Both the position numbers and the translations under genes were made by a program. A stretch of 64,000 nt of DNA, taken from assembly GCF_947500125.1 (NCBI RefSeq), contig NZ_CANMRA010000008.1, positions 62,001-126,000 on the forward strand, read 5' to 3'. The notes below the pieces were generated by a model, which was given only the letters and a program-made list of their open reading frames with translations, had not been told where the DNA came from and did no database searches. Below are positions 43,115 through 50,263 of the stretch, one piece after another (positions within the stretch are counted from its first letter, which is position 1; the number at the start of each line of letters is the position of its first letter). The DNA is from an uncultured Kocuria sp. (GTDB lineage Bacteria > Actinomycetota > Actinomycetes > Actinomycetales > Micrococcaceae).

Positions 43115-43467
43115 GCTTCGTGTACCTCGGGTTCCTGCTGCTCAGCCTGGCGGGGATGGTGCTCCTCGACGTGCGGGAGAGGCTTTTCTTCGCCCAGGAC
43201 GCCCGCCGGGCGGCCCTCGTGCTGCTCGTGGGCCTGGTGTTCTTCCTCGCCTGGGACGTGGCCGGGATCAGCCTCGGGATCTTCCTGCACAGCCGGAGCG
43301 CGTGGGCGACCGGCTGGATGGTCGCCCCGCAGATCCCCGTCGAGGAGGTCGTGTTCCTCGTGTTCCTCTGCTACCTGACCATGAACCTGGTCCGGCTCAC
43401 GGAGAAGGTGCTGGCGCGCCGGTCCGCCGCGGCCGACGCGGCCCGCGGAGAGGCGGAGGCCCCGTGA
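43111..43467 (+). CDS. crtYe: C50 carotenoid cyclase subunit CrtYe-like (lycopene cyclase domain)
   Basis: 118 residues, three membrane helices. The lycopene_cyc domain is recognised by LLSLAGMVLLDVRERLFF near the start and the conserved acidic P-x-E-E motif in APQIPVEEVVFLVF (about 72-85). In Corynebacterium and Micrococcus two small proteins, CrtYe/CrtYf (or CrtYg/CrtYh), together cyclise the C50 chain. The start overlaps the crtBI stop (ATGA) and the end overlaps the next start (GTGA), so stoichiometric coupling with the cyclase-elongase fusion is likely. Beta, epsilon or gamma ring type cannot be read from sequence. Confidence 0.9.
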   Translation: MSFVYLGFLLLSLAGMVLLDVRERLFFAQDARRAALVLLVGLVFFLAWDVAGISLGIFLHSRSAWATGWMVAPQIPVEEVVFLVFLCYLTMNLVRLTEKVLARRSAAADAARGEAEAP

Positions 43468-44645
43468 CCTACGCCCTCGTCATCCCCGTCTTCCTCGCGC
43501 TCGCCCTGACCCCGGCCACCCTGCTGGTCCGCAGGCCCTCCCCGGCCCCTCCCCGGCGCCGGGCCCTGGCCGTGCTCGGGATCTCCTTCGTGGTGCTCGC
43601 GGTGCTGACGGTGGTGTTCGACAACCTCATGATCGCTGCCGGGTTCTTCGACTACGGGGCCGGGCACATCACGGAGCTGCGGATCGGTCTCGTGCCGGTC
43701 GAGGACTTCGCGTACCCGCTCGCCGCGCTGCTGCTGCTGCCCTCGCTGTGGTGGGGGCTGGCCGAGCGCGGTCGGCTCACCGCCACCGTGCGCACCCTCG
43801 TGGCCACCTCCCGGCCGGTGTCGTGGGTCAACACCGCCTACCCCTTCGCGGCGGCCTACGTCGTGACGACCGGGCGGGTGGACCTGCCCCTCGTGGTGGG
43901 GACGCTGTTCTTCCTCTTCCCGTACAACCTCCTGATGTACGGGATCAACGACGTCTTCGACCACGAGTCCGACCTCCTCAACCCCCGCAAGGGCGGTGTC
44001 GAGGGCGCGCTCGTGGACCCGTCCGAGCACCGGATGATCCTCGTGGGCTCGGTGCTGGTGGCCCTGCCCTTCCTGGCGTACCTGTTCCTGGCGGGCGGCG
44101 CCGCCGCGGCGTGGGTGTTGCTGGTCAGCCTCTTCGCGGTGGTGGCCTACAGCCTCAAGGGGCTGCGCTTCAAGGAGGTCCCGTTCCTGGACTCGGCGAC
44201 CTCCGCCACCCACTTCGTGTCCCCGGCCGTCCACGGCCTCGTGCTCGCCGGGGCGGACTGGTCACCGGGCCTCGTGGCCCTGTGCGCCGGGTTCTTCCTG
44301 TGGTCGATGGCCTCGCAGGCGTTCGGGGCCGTCCAGGACGTCCAGGCGGACCGGGAGGGCGGTCTGCGCTCGATCGCCACGGTCCTGGGCGCCCGCCCCA
44401 CGGTGCGGGCCGCCGCGGCGTTCTACCTCGCGGCCGGGGTGCTCCTGCTGCTCACCCCCTGGCCCGGTCCGGTGGCGTCCCTCCTGGTGCTGCCCTACCT
44501 CGCCAACCTGGTGCCGTTCCTGAACATCACGGACGCCGGCTGCGAACGGGCCAACCGGGGCTGGCGACGGTTCCTGTCGCTCAACTACGTCACCGGGTTC
44601 CTCGTGACGCTGCTGCTGATCCGGGCGTGGGAGCTCACCCGCTGA
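43464..44645 (+). CDS. crtYf-crtEb: Fusion of cyclase subunit (CrtYf-like) and lycopene elongase (UbiA/CrtEb)
   Basis: 393 residues, GTG start. Residues 1-105 are a second lycopene-cyclase domain with the acidic motif LVPVEDFAYP (76-85). Residues about 110-393 are a UbiA prenyltransferase with RPVSWVNTAYPF, the first Asp motif NDVFDHESD (162-170) followed by LNPRKG, and the second motif QDVQADREGG. In decaprenoxanthin and sarcinaxanthin pathways the elongase adds C5 units to lycopene and the cyclase closes the rings. Here both steps sit on one chain. The 3' end overlaps the opposing CrtD-like gene by 11 bp. Confidence 0.88.
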   Translation: MTYALVIPVFLALALTPATLLVRRPSPAPPRRRALAVLGISFVVLAVLTVVFDNLMIAAGFFDYGAGHITELRIGLVPVEDFAYPLAALLLLPSLWWGLAERGRLTATVRTLVATSRPVSWVNTAYPFAAAYVVTTGRVDLPLVVGTLFFLFPYNLLMYGINDVFDHESDLLNPRKGGVEGALVDPSEHRMILVGSVLVALPFLAYLFLAGGAAAAWVLLVSLFAVVAYSLKGLRFKEVPFLDSATSATHFVSPAVHGLVLAGADWSPGLVALCAGFFLWSMASQAFGAVQDVQADREGGLRSIATVLGARPTVRAAAAFYLAAGVLLLLTPWPGPVASLLVLPYLANLVPFLNITDAGCERANRGWRRFLSLNYVTGFLVTLLLIRAWELTR

Positions 44646-46146
44646 CCGGCTCCCGCCGCCCCGGCCGGGGGCAGCGCCCGGAGGCCCCGCCCCGGTCGAG
44701 GCGCCGCAGCAGCTTGTCGGTCGAGACCATGGCCCCGCCGAGCACCGCCGGCAGTCCGCCGCCCGGGTGGACGGAGGCCCCCACCCGCCACAGCCACGGC
44801 CGCAGGGGGCTCGTGCGGGCCGGGGTGTGCAGCGGGCCGCTGCGCCAGGTCGGGCGCACCGCGCCGTACAGCGCGCCGCCCTCCGACCCGTGCTCGGCGA
44901 AGTACGCGGGATCCAGGATCTCCGTGCTCCGGAAGCGGTCGGTGAGCGGTCCGGGCAGACCGAGCACCCGCGCCGCGCGCTCGAGCTCCCGCACGACGAA
45001 CGGGTCCTCGAGGGTGTACGACTTCCCGTTGGCCGGCGCGGTCAGCAGCAGGGCGAGCGTGGCCGCGCTGTTGGGGTAGACCCCGTGCGCCGGATAGTAG
45101 TTCGCGAAGGCCATGGTCTGCTCGGGCTCGGACCCGGCCTCCAGGTCGGCGTAGAGATCGGCCGGACGGTCGGGCAGGATGACGCCGTGCCGGGGCGTCC
45201 CCTCGGGCAGCTCGGGGTCGAGCACGGCGTAGATCCCGATCGCCGAGCAGCTGAGCCGGCGGGGGACCCGGGGAGCGCGTCCGGCGAGCAGTCCGTCCAG
45301 CTGGTGGGCGTCGAGCCCGCTCACCACGGCGTCGGCCGGATACGCGCCCCGGTCCGTGCGGACGAGGCGGCGTGCCACGGAGGTCACCGGTTCGCCGGTG
45401 CGGATCTCCACCCCGGAGCCCACCGCCAGTCGCTGCAGGGCCTCGACGAGCTCGTAGACACCGCCCCGGGGGATCCAGACCCCGTCGCGTGCCATGACGG
45501 CCGGCATGCTCGCGTACAGGGCCGGGGTGCGGGCCGGGCCGACGCCGGCGTTGAGGGTGTGGATGGCGATGACCTCGCGCAGGCCCTCGGGCATCCAGGT
45601 GAGGCTGTCGAGGTAGCTGCGGGTCGTGAGCCTCCGCCCGTACAGCCTCCCCAGCCGGGCCAGCGCGGGATGGGCCGCCCGGTCCAGCACGTCCGTGGTC
45701 AGCAGCCGGGTGATGTCCGGGCCGAGCCCCCCGTGCTCGGCCTCGAAGCGGGCCCACGCCGCGTGCCAGGGGTGCCCCGGCGGAACGGGCAGCTCGCACC
45801 GGGTGCCGCGGTAGTGGTACGTGCCGACCTCGGTGAGGCGTTCCAGCTCGAGCGCGGCGGTCTCCTCGGCCCCCGGGGCGGGCGCCCCCGGGGCGGGCGC
45901 CTGCGGCGGCGCGGTGGCGGCCGCCCGCAGGCGGTCCAGGCGGCGGAGGAGCTCCTCCCACACGCCCGGGAACGTGAACAGGGACGGCCCGGTGTCCATG
46001 CGCTGGCCCGCGGCCTCGATGCGGCGGCTCTTGCCGCCGAGCCGGTCGGCGGCCTCGAGCAGGGTGACCTCGTGACCGGCGTGACCGAGCAGGGCGGCCG
46101 ACGTCAGCCCGCCGATCCCACCGCCGACGACGACGACGCGGCTCAC
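44635..46146 (-). CDS. Second CrtI-type carotenoid desaturase (CrtD-like)
   Basis: 503 residues, GTG start overlapping the stop of the UbiA gene (GTGA). FAD motif VVVVGGGIGGLTSAALLGHAG, then EAADRLGGKSRR and DTGPSLFTFPGVW. The C-terminus VGASVHPGGGLPAVLGGA, with SVHPGGG, resembles CrtD (hydroxycarotenoid 3,4-desaturase) more than lycopene-forming CrtI (STVPGIGLP). An Ala/Pro/Gly insertion lies near residues 80-100. In haloarchaea a CrtD is paired with the LyeJ elongase to make bacterioruberin-type C50 pigments, the same pairing as here. Assignment as CrtD is by motif and context only. Confidence 0.78.
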   Translation of the reverse strand: MSRVVVVGGGIGGLTSAALLGHAGHEVTLLEAADRLGGKSRRIEAAGQRMDTGPSLFTFPGVWEELLRRLDRLRAAATAPPQAPAPGAPAPGAEETAALELERLTEVGTYHYRGTRCELPVPPGHPWHAAWARFEAEHGGLGPDITRLLTTDVLDRAAHPALARLGRLYGRRLTTRSYLDSLTWMPEGLREVIAIHTLNAGVGPARTPALYASMPAVMARDGVWIPRGGVYELVEALQRLAVGSGVEIRTGEPVTSVARRLVRTDRGAYPADAVVSGLDAHQLDGLLAGRAPRVPRRLSCSAIGIYAVLDPELPEGTPRHGVILPDRPADLYADLEAGSEPEQTMAFANYYPAHGVYPNSAATLALLLTAPANGKSYTLEDPFVVRELERAARVLGLPGPLTDRFRSTEILDPAYFAEHGSEGGALYGAVRPTWRSGPLHTPARTSPLRPWLWRVGASVHPGGGLPAVLGGAMVSTDKLLRRLDRGGASGRCPRPGRREPVSG

Positions 46147-47009
46147 GGGTACAGCCCCAGGTACAGCGCCACCGTCAGCTGCACGCCGGCCACGGCGCCG
46201 GCGACGTAGGGGAAGGCGATGGAGTGCCGGTACAGCCGGTGCCCGGTCTCCGGCCTCGGGTCCCGCAGGAGGGAGACCACGAGCCACCCGGCGATGAGGG
46301 CGTTGACCGCGGCCACCGGGATGCTGACCAGCGCGAAGCACAGCGTGGACACGGCCCACCAGCCACCGCTCCACAGGCCCGCCCCGCGCGGGCCCAGCCG
46401 GACGGCCGTCGTCGTGATGGCCACCGCGCGGTCCTCCTCGATGTCCTGGACGGCGTCGAACGCGTGCTTGGCGACGCTCCAGGCCATCAGGCCCAGCGCG
46501 GCGGGCCACACGGGGGTGGTTCCGAGCGCGTGGGCGAGGAAGACCAGGGGGAGCGCGTAGGCGGCGTTGCTCAGGGAGTCGAGATAGGGCCGGGCCTTGA
46601 AGCGCAGGGGCGGGGCCGAGTAGAACACGAAGACCAGGACGTACAGCGCGATCCAGGCCAGCGCGGCCGGGGGCAGGACGACGGCGAACCAGACGAGGAA
46701 CGGCACGTTGGTGACGAGCACCGCGGTCCAGATCGTGCGCACCTCGGAGGACTCGATCAGCGCCCCCTCGAGCGAGCCCTTGCGCGGGTTGAGGGCGTCG
46801 GTGTCCTGGTCGAAGACGTCGTTGACGCCGTAGATCAGCAGGTTGAACGGGAGGGTGAGCCACAGCAGGAGCGGCAGCGCCTCCCACTGCCAGAGCGACC
46901 CGGCGAGCCACATGCCCACCACCCCGGGACCCAGGGTGTTGACCCAGAGCACCGGCCGGGCGATGTGGACGATCCGCTGCACCGCGGGGGCGGGTCCTGC
47001 CTGGGTCAC
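46143..47009 (-). CDS. Second UbiA-type prenyltransferase, lycopene elongase paralogue
   Basis: 288 residues, GTG start with GAGGAGAG upstream; about eight membrane helices. First Asp motif NDVFDQDTD (63-71) followed directly by ALNPRKGSLEGAL, as in the elongase half of the fusion gene (NDVFDHESD, LNPRKGGVEGAL), so the two are paralogues in the same window. Second motif AVQDIEEDRA. These features distinguish lycopene elongase/hydratase-type UbiA proteins from menaquinone or heme enzymes. It leads a two-gene operon with the CrtD-like desaturase and is divergent from the glycosyltransferase. Confidence 0.82.
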   Translation of the reverse strand: MTQAGPAPAVQRIVHIARPVLWVNTLGPGVVGMWLAGSLWQWEALPLLLWLTLPFNLLIYGVNDVFDQDTDALNPRKGSLEGALIESSEVRTIWTAVLVTNVPFLVWFAVVLPPAALAWIALYVLVFVFYSAPPLRFKARPYLDSLSNAAYALPLVFLAHALGTTPVWPAALGLMAWSVAKHAFDAVQDIEEDRAVAITTTAVRLGPRGAGLWSGGWWAVSTLCFALVSIPVAAVNALIAGWLVVSLLRDPRPETGHRLYRHSIAFPYVAGAVAGVQLTVALYLGLYP

Positions 47010-47110
47010 GGCGTTGGCTCTCCTCGGACGACAGGTGACCGGGGAGCCCCCGGTGCACCCCACACTACGGGGATTCCCGCCCAGGTGGGGCGGAACGGAC
47101 CCGGCGGATC

Positions 47111-47136
47111 CGGCCGCGCCCGGGCAGGCGCGGCCG
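47111..47136. promoter_or_regulatory. 10-bp perfect inverted repeat between UbiA and glycosyltransferase genes
   Basis: CGGCCGCGCC and GGCGCGGCCG flank a 6-nt spacer in the 177-bp gap between divergent genes. A minus-strand TAGTGT (about 47062-47067) could be the -10 for the UbiA operon, which places the repeat upstream of it. It could be a regulator site or an RNA hairpin in the leader of the glycosyltransferase. Confidence 0.4.
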
Positions 47137-47186
47137 AGGGCCCGCTCGTGCTCCGCCCGGCCGCGGGGCAGACTGTGGGGGTGCGC

Positions 47187-48380
47187 ATGATGCTGCTGAC
47201 CTCCGGAACCCGCGGCGACGTGGAGCCGTTCGCGGCCCTGGCCCGGTACGCCACGGCACAGGGGCATCGCGTCCGGCTGGGGGTCCCGGAGAACTCCGGG
47301 GTGGACCTCTCCGGGCTCGACACCGTGAGCCTGGACGTGGACTTCCACCGGCTGGTGCGGATCTCCGGGCTCGCGCCGTGGGCGGCGGTGCGCCACTTCC
47401 GCTCCGAGGTCGGCCCGGGGATGGGGAGGATGTTCTCCGCGGCGGTGCGGGAGACCCTCGCGTTCGACCCCGACCTGGTCCTGCACCACCCGCTGGTCCT
47501 CACGGCGCCGGCCGTGGCGGACGCCCTCGGCGTCCCGCGCGTGCTGGCCGAGTTCGTGCCCGTGGCGACGCCCACGCGGGAGTTCTCCGCCCCGGGCGGG
47601 CCCACGGTCTCCAGGGACCTCGGCCGGTTCAACCGGACGACCTACGCGGTCCCCCGCAGCGGCGCACGGCTGTTCCGCCGGGACGTCGAGCGCGCGTGCC
47701 GGCAGCTGCCCGGCGGCCGGGCGCCCGCACCCGCATCGGCGTCCCGCGCCACCCTGATGGGGATCAGCCCGCAGCTGCTGCCCAGACCCGCCGACTGGCC
47801 GGCCACGGTGCACCTGACCGGTTCCTGGCACGCCGGCGCGGGCGTCCCCGCCCCGGACCCCGAGGTGGCCGAGTTCGTCCGGGGCGGGCCGTGCCTGGTG
47901 GCGACCTTCGGCTCCATGGCGGCCGGCGACCCGTCCGTGCGGGGGAGGGCGGTCGTGGACAGCGCGCGTGCCCACGGACTGCGGACCCTCCTGGTCACGG
48001 GCTGGGGCGGGCTGGCCCTGCCGGAGGGCAGCCGCGGCGACGACGTGCTCGTCGTCCCGGCCGCACCGCTGGACGCCGTGCTCCCGGACGCCGCCCTGGC
48101 GGTCCACCACGGCGGGGCGGGGACCGTGCACACCGTGGCCCGCGCGGGTGTTCCGTCCGTGGTGGTGCCCTTCCTCGTCGACCAGCCCTTCTGGGGGCGG
48201 CAGCTGCACCGGCTCGGCGTCGCCGCGGCTCCGATCCCGCACCGGTCGCTGACGGCGGAGACCCTGGTCCCCGCGGTGGGCGACGCCCTCGCCCGCCGGG
48301 AGCGGGCCCAGCACGTGGGGCGCGCGGTGCGGGAGGAGCAGGGGCTGCGGGCCGCCCTCGACGTCCTCGGCGCGCTCTGA
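47187..48380 (+). CDS. UDP-glycosyltransferase (GT1/MGT type, CrtX-like)
   Basis: 397 residues from the ATG at 47187 after GGGGG; a GTG two codons upstream is possible. GT-B fold: the N-terminal MMLLTSGTRGDVEPFAALA is the hallmark of MGT/sterol-glucosyltransferase enzymes. The C-terminal donor site reads APLDAVLPDAALAVHHGGAGTVHTVARAGVPSVVVPFLVDQPFWGRQLHRLG with the HHGGAGT motif. Zeaxanthin and C50 carotenoid glucosyltransferases (CrtX) belong to this group. Its place beside the second elongase-desaturase pair suggests glycosylation of a hydroxylated C50 carotenoid, by inference. Confidence 0.85.
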   Translation: MMLLTSGTRGDVEPFAALARYATAQGHRVRLGVPENSGVDLSGLDTVSLDVDFHRLVRISGLAPWAAVRHFRSEVGPGMGRMFSAAVRETLAFDPDLVLHHPLVLTAPAVADALGVPRVLAEFVPVATPTREFSAPGGPTVSRDLGRFNRTTYAVPRSGARLFRRDVERACRQLPGGRAPAPASASRATLMGISPQLLPRPADWPATVHLTGSWHAGAGVPAPDPEVAEFVRGGPCLVATFGSMAAGDPSVRGRAVVDSARAHGLRTLLVTGWGGLALPEGSRGDDVLVVPAAPLDAVLPDAALAVHHGGAGTVHTVARAGVPSVVVPFLVDQPFWGRQLHRLGVAAAPIPHRSLTAETLVPAVGDALARRERAQHVGRAVREEQGLRAALDVLGAL

Positions 48381-48493
48381 GCCCGGTGCGGGTCCGCGGC
48401 GCCCTGCCGGCCAGGCGCCCGCGCCGCGCACCGGCCCGGCGCCCGCGGCGGACCCATCGGTTCCACTGACGGATCGGCGTCGGAAATCATCGC

Positions 48494-48522
48494 TGTTCCG
48501 CACGGGTGGTGCCCTCGATACT
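48494..48522 (+). promoter_or_regulatory. Candidate promoter of the CPYC peptide gene
   Basis: GATACT (48517-48522) as -10 with TGTTCC (48494-48499) 17 bp upstream. About 50 nt of leader precede the ATG at 48576, with AGGAGG at 48562-48567. Confidence 0.4.
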
Positions 48523-48575
48523 GGAAGGACCGGACGACGCCCCGCCCGGCAGCACCCTTCCAGGAGGACCGCACC

Positions 48576-48737
48576 ATGACCGTCGACCTGCTCCCGCCCC
48601 GCTCCACCCGGACCGCCTCGCTCCCGGACGAGGTCGCGGACGCCGCGACGCCGGCCCCGAGTCCCCGGGGCGGACAGCACGGATGGGCCGACGTCGAGCA
48701 GAACTGCCCGTACTGCGCGGGGCCCGAGACCGACTGA
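48576..48737 (+). CDS. 53-residue peptide with C-terminal CPYC motif
   Basis: Translated by eye: it begins MTVDLLPPRSTRTASLPDEV, has a Pro/Ser/Gly middle and ends WADVEQNCPYCAGPETD. AGGAGG lies 8 nt before the ATG, and a promoter-like pair lies upstream, so it looks like a real gene despite its size. CPYC is a CxxC pair as in glutaredoxins or metal knuckles, but nothing else of a glutaredoxin is present. It is 84 bp upstream of an FMN 2-hydroxyacid oxidase in the same direction. It might be a redox or zinc peptide, or a modified-peptide precursor. Function unknown; no family recognised. Confidence 0.55.
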   Translation: MTVDLLPPRSTRTASLPDEVADAATPAPSPRGGQHGWADVEQNCPYCAGPETD

Positions 48738-48821
48738 ACGGCGCACCGCCTGCCGGGCGCTCGGCCGGAGCCCCTCCGTCGTAGTGTGGTCGGGAGCACC
48801 CCGACCGTCAGGAGGTCCGCC

Positions 48822-50075
48822 ATGGAGCGGCGTCTGCCCCAGTGGTCCGAGCTGCGCCCGCTCCTGCAGTTCGAGACCCCCGTCCTCGACCGTCGCGCGG
48901 CCCGGCTGGCCAAGGCCGCGGACCTCTGGGACCTGCGCCGGATCGCCCGCCGCCGCACCCCGCGCCCGGCGTTCGACTACACGGACGGCGCCGCCCAGCG
49001 CGAGCTGACCCGCCGGCGCTCGCGGGAGGCGTTCGACGCGGTCGAGCTGCTGCCCCGGATCCTGCACGGCATCGCCGCCCCGGACCTGTCCGCGCCGATC
49101 GCCGGGACCCGGTCCGCGCTGCCGTTCGGCATCGCCCCGACCGGCTTCACCCGCTTCATGCACTCGGAGGGGGAGATCGGGGGAGTCCGTGCGGCGGCAC
49201 GGGCCGGCATCCCCTTCACCCTGTCCACCATGGGCACGCGGTCCCTGGAGGAGGTGGCCGCGGCGGGTCCGGACGCCACCCGCTGGTTCCAGCTGTACCT
49301 GTGGAAGGACCGGGCCCGGTCCCGGAACCTCCTGGAGCGCGCCGCGGCCCACGGCTACGGCACCCTGCTCGTCACCGTGGACACCCCGGTGGCGGGCCAG
49401 CGGCTGCGGGACGTGCGCAACGGCATGGTCATCCCGCCGAAGCTGTCGCTGCGGACGGTGGCCGACGCCTCCCGCCGGCCCGAGTGGTGGTTCGACTTCC
49501 TGACCACGGACTCCCTGAAGTTCGCGTCCCTCTCGAGCACGAGCGCCGACCTGCCCACCATCACGAACTCGATGTTCGACCCGACCCTGTCCTACGAGGA
49601 CCTCGAGTGGATCCGCTCCGTGTGGCCGGGGAAGCTCTTCGTGAAGGGCGTGCTGACCCGCGACGACGCCCGGCAGTCCATGGCCGCCGGGGCCGACGGG
49701 CTGGTGGTCTCCAACCACGGCGGCCGCCAGCTGGACCGCGCCCCCGCCTCGCTGCACGCGCTGCCCGAGGTGCGGGACGAGGTGGGCGAGGGCGTCGAGC
49801 TGATCCTGGACTCCGGGGTCATGAGCGGGGCCGACGTCATCACCGCCCTGTGCGCCGGCGCGGACTTCGTGCTCATCGGCCGGGCCTACCTCTACGGGCT
49901 GATGGCGGGCGGGCAGCAGGGCGTGGAGCGGGCGATCGAGCTGCTGGCCGAGGAAGTGCGGATCAGCATGCAGCTGATGGGGGCCGCGACGGTCGCCGAC
50001 CTGGGCCCGCACCTGCTCGGCACCCGCCACCACCCCGACCTCTCCCGTCGGGACGCCCCGGCCGACCGGCGCTGA
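48822..50075 (+). CDS. FMN-dependent alpha-hydroxy-acid oxidizing protein (LldD2-like)
   Basis: 417 residues; ATG preceded by AGGAGG. TIM-barrel FMN family: AFDYTDGAAQRELT at the start, FGIAPTGFTRFMHSEGE, TRWFQLYLWKDR, and the diagnostic active-site sequence VVSNHGGRQLDRAPAS with the catalytic His and Arg, then LILDSGVMSGADV and FVLIGRAYLYGLM. It oxidises an alpha-hydroxy acid, most likely L-lactate, to the 2-oxo acid, passing electrons to a quinone or oxygen. The length and N-terminus match LldD2 of mycobacteria. A TAGTGT hexamer at 48782 may give it a separate promoter from the peptide gene. Confidence 0.9.
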   Translation: MERRLPQWSELRPLLQFETPVLDRRAARLAKAADLWDLRRIARRRTPRPAFDYTDGAAQRELTRRRSREAFDAVELLPRILHGIAAPDLSAPIAGTRSALPFGIAPTGFTRFMHSEGEIGGVRAAARAGIPFTLSTMGTRSLEEVAAAGPDATRWFQLYLWKDRARSRNLLERAAAHGYGTLLVTVDTPVAGQRLRDVRNGMVIPPKLSLRTVADASRRPEWWFDFLTTDSLKFASLSSTSADLPTITNSMFDPTLSYEDLEWIRSVWPGKLFVKGVLTRDDARQSMAAGADGLVVSNHGGRQLDRAPASLHALPEVRDEVGEGVELILDSGVMSGADVITALCAGADFVLIGRAYLYGLMAGGQQGVERAIELLAEEVRISMQLMGAATVADLGPHLLGTRHHPDLSRRDAPADRR

Positions 50076-50092
50076 GCCACCGGCCTCGGCAC

Positions 50093-50243
50093 CGAGGGGT
50101 CGCGTTCTGCCTCCGCCGCTGGCCGAGGAGTCGCGTTCTGCCTCCGCCCCTGCCGAGGGGTCGCGTTCGGCCGATATGTGGCCGCGATACCGGCCGAACG
50201 CGACTCCTCGCGATGGGAGGGGCGCCGGACGCGACCCCTCGGC
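50093..50243. repeat. REP-like cluster of direct and inverted repeats
   Basis: The unit GAGG(G/A)GTCGCGTTC(T/G)GCC occurs three times forward (50094, 50127 and 50157 approximately) and twice inverted: GGCCGAACGCGACTCCTC at 50192-50209, and a shorter GGACGCGACCCCTCGG at 50227-50242. Copy 3 and the first inverted copy form a stem of about 18 bp enclosing a near-symmetric centre (CGATATG...GCGATACCGG). It lies between convergent genes. This is typical of a repetitive extragenic palindrome or a strong bidirectional terminator. Confidence 0.7.
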
Positions 50244-50263
50244 AGTGGCGGAACCGCGGGCCG

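Noticed and set aside
48576-50075. Mycofactocin-type locus
   Set aside because: The peptide ends CPYCAGPETD, not in the MftA C-terminus, and no radical SAM or chaperone gene is adjacent.
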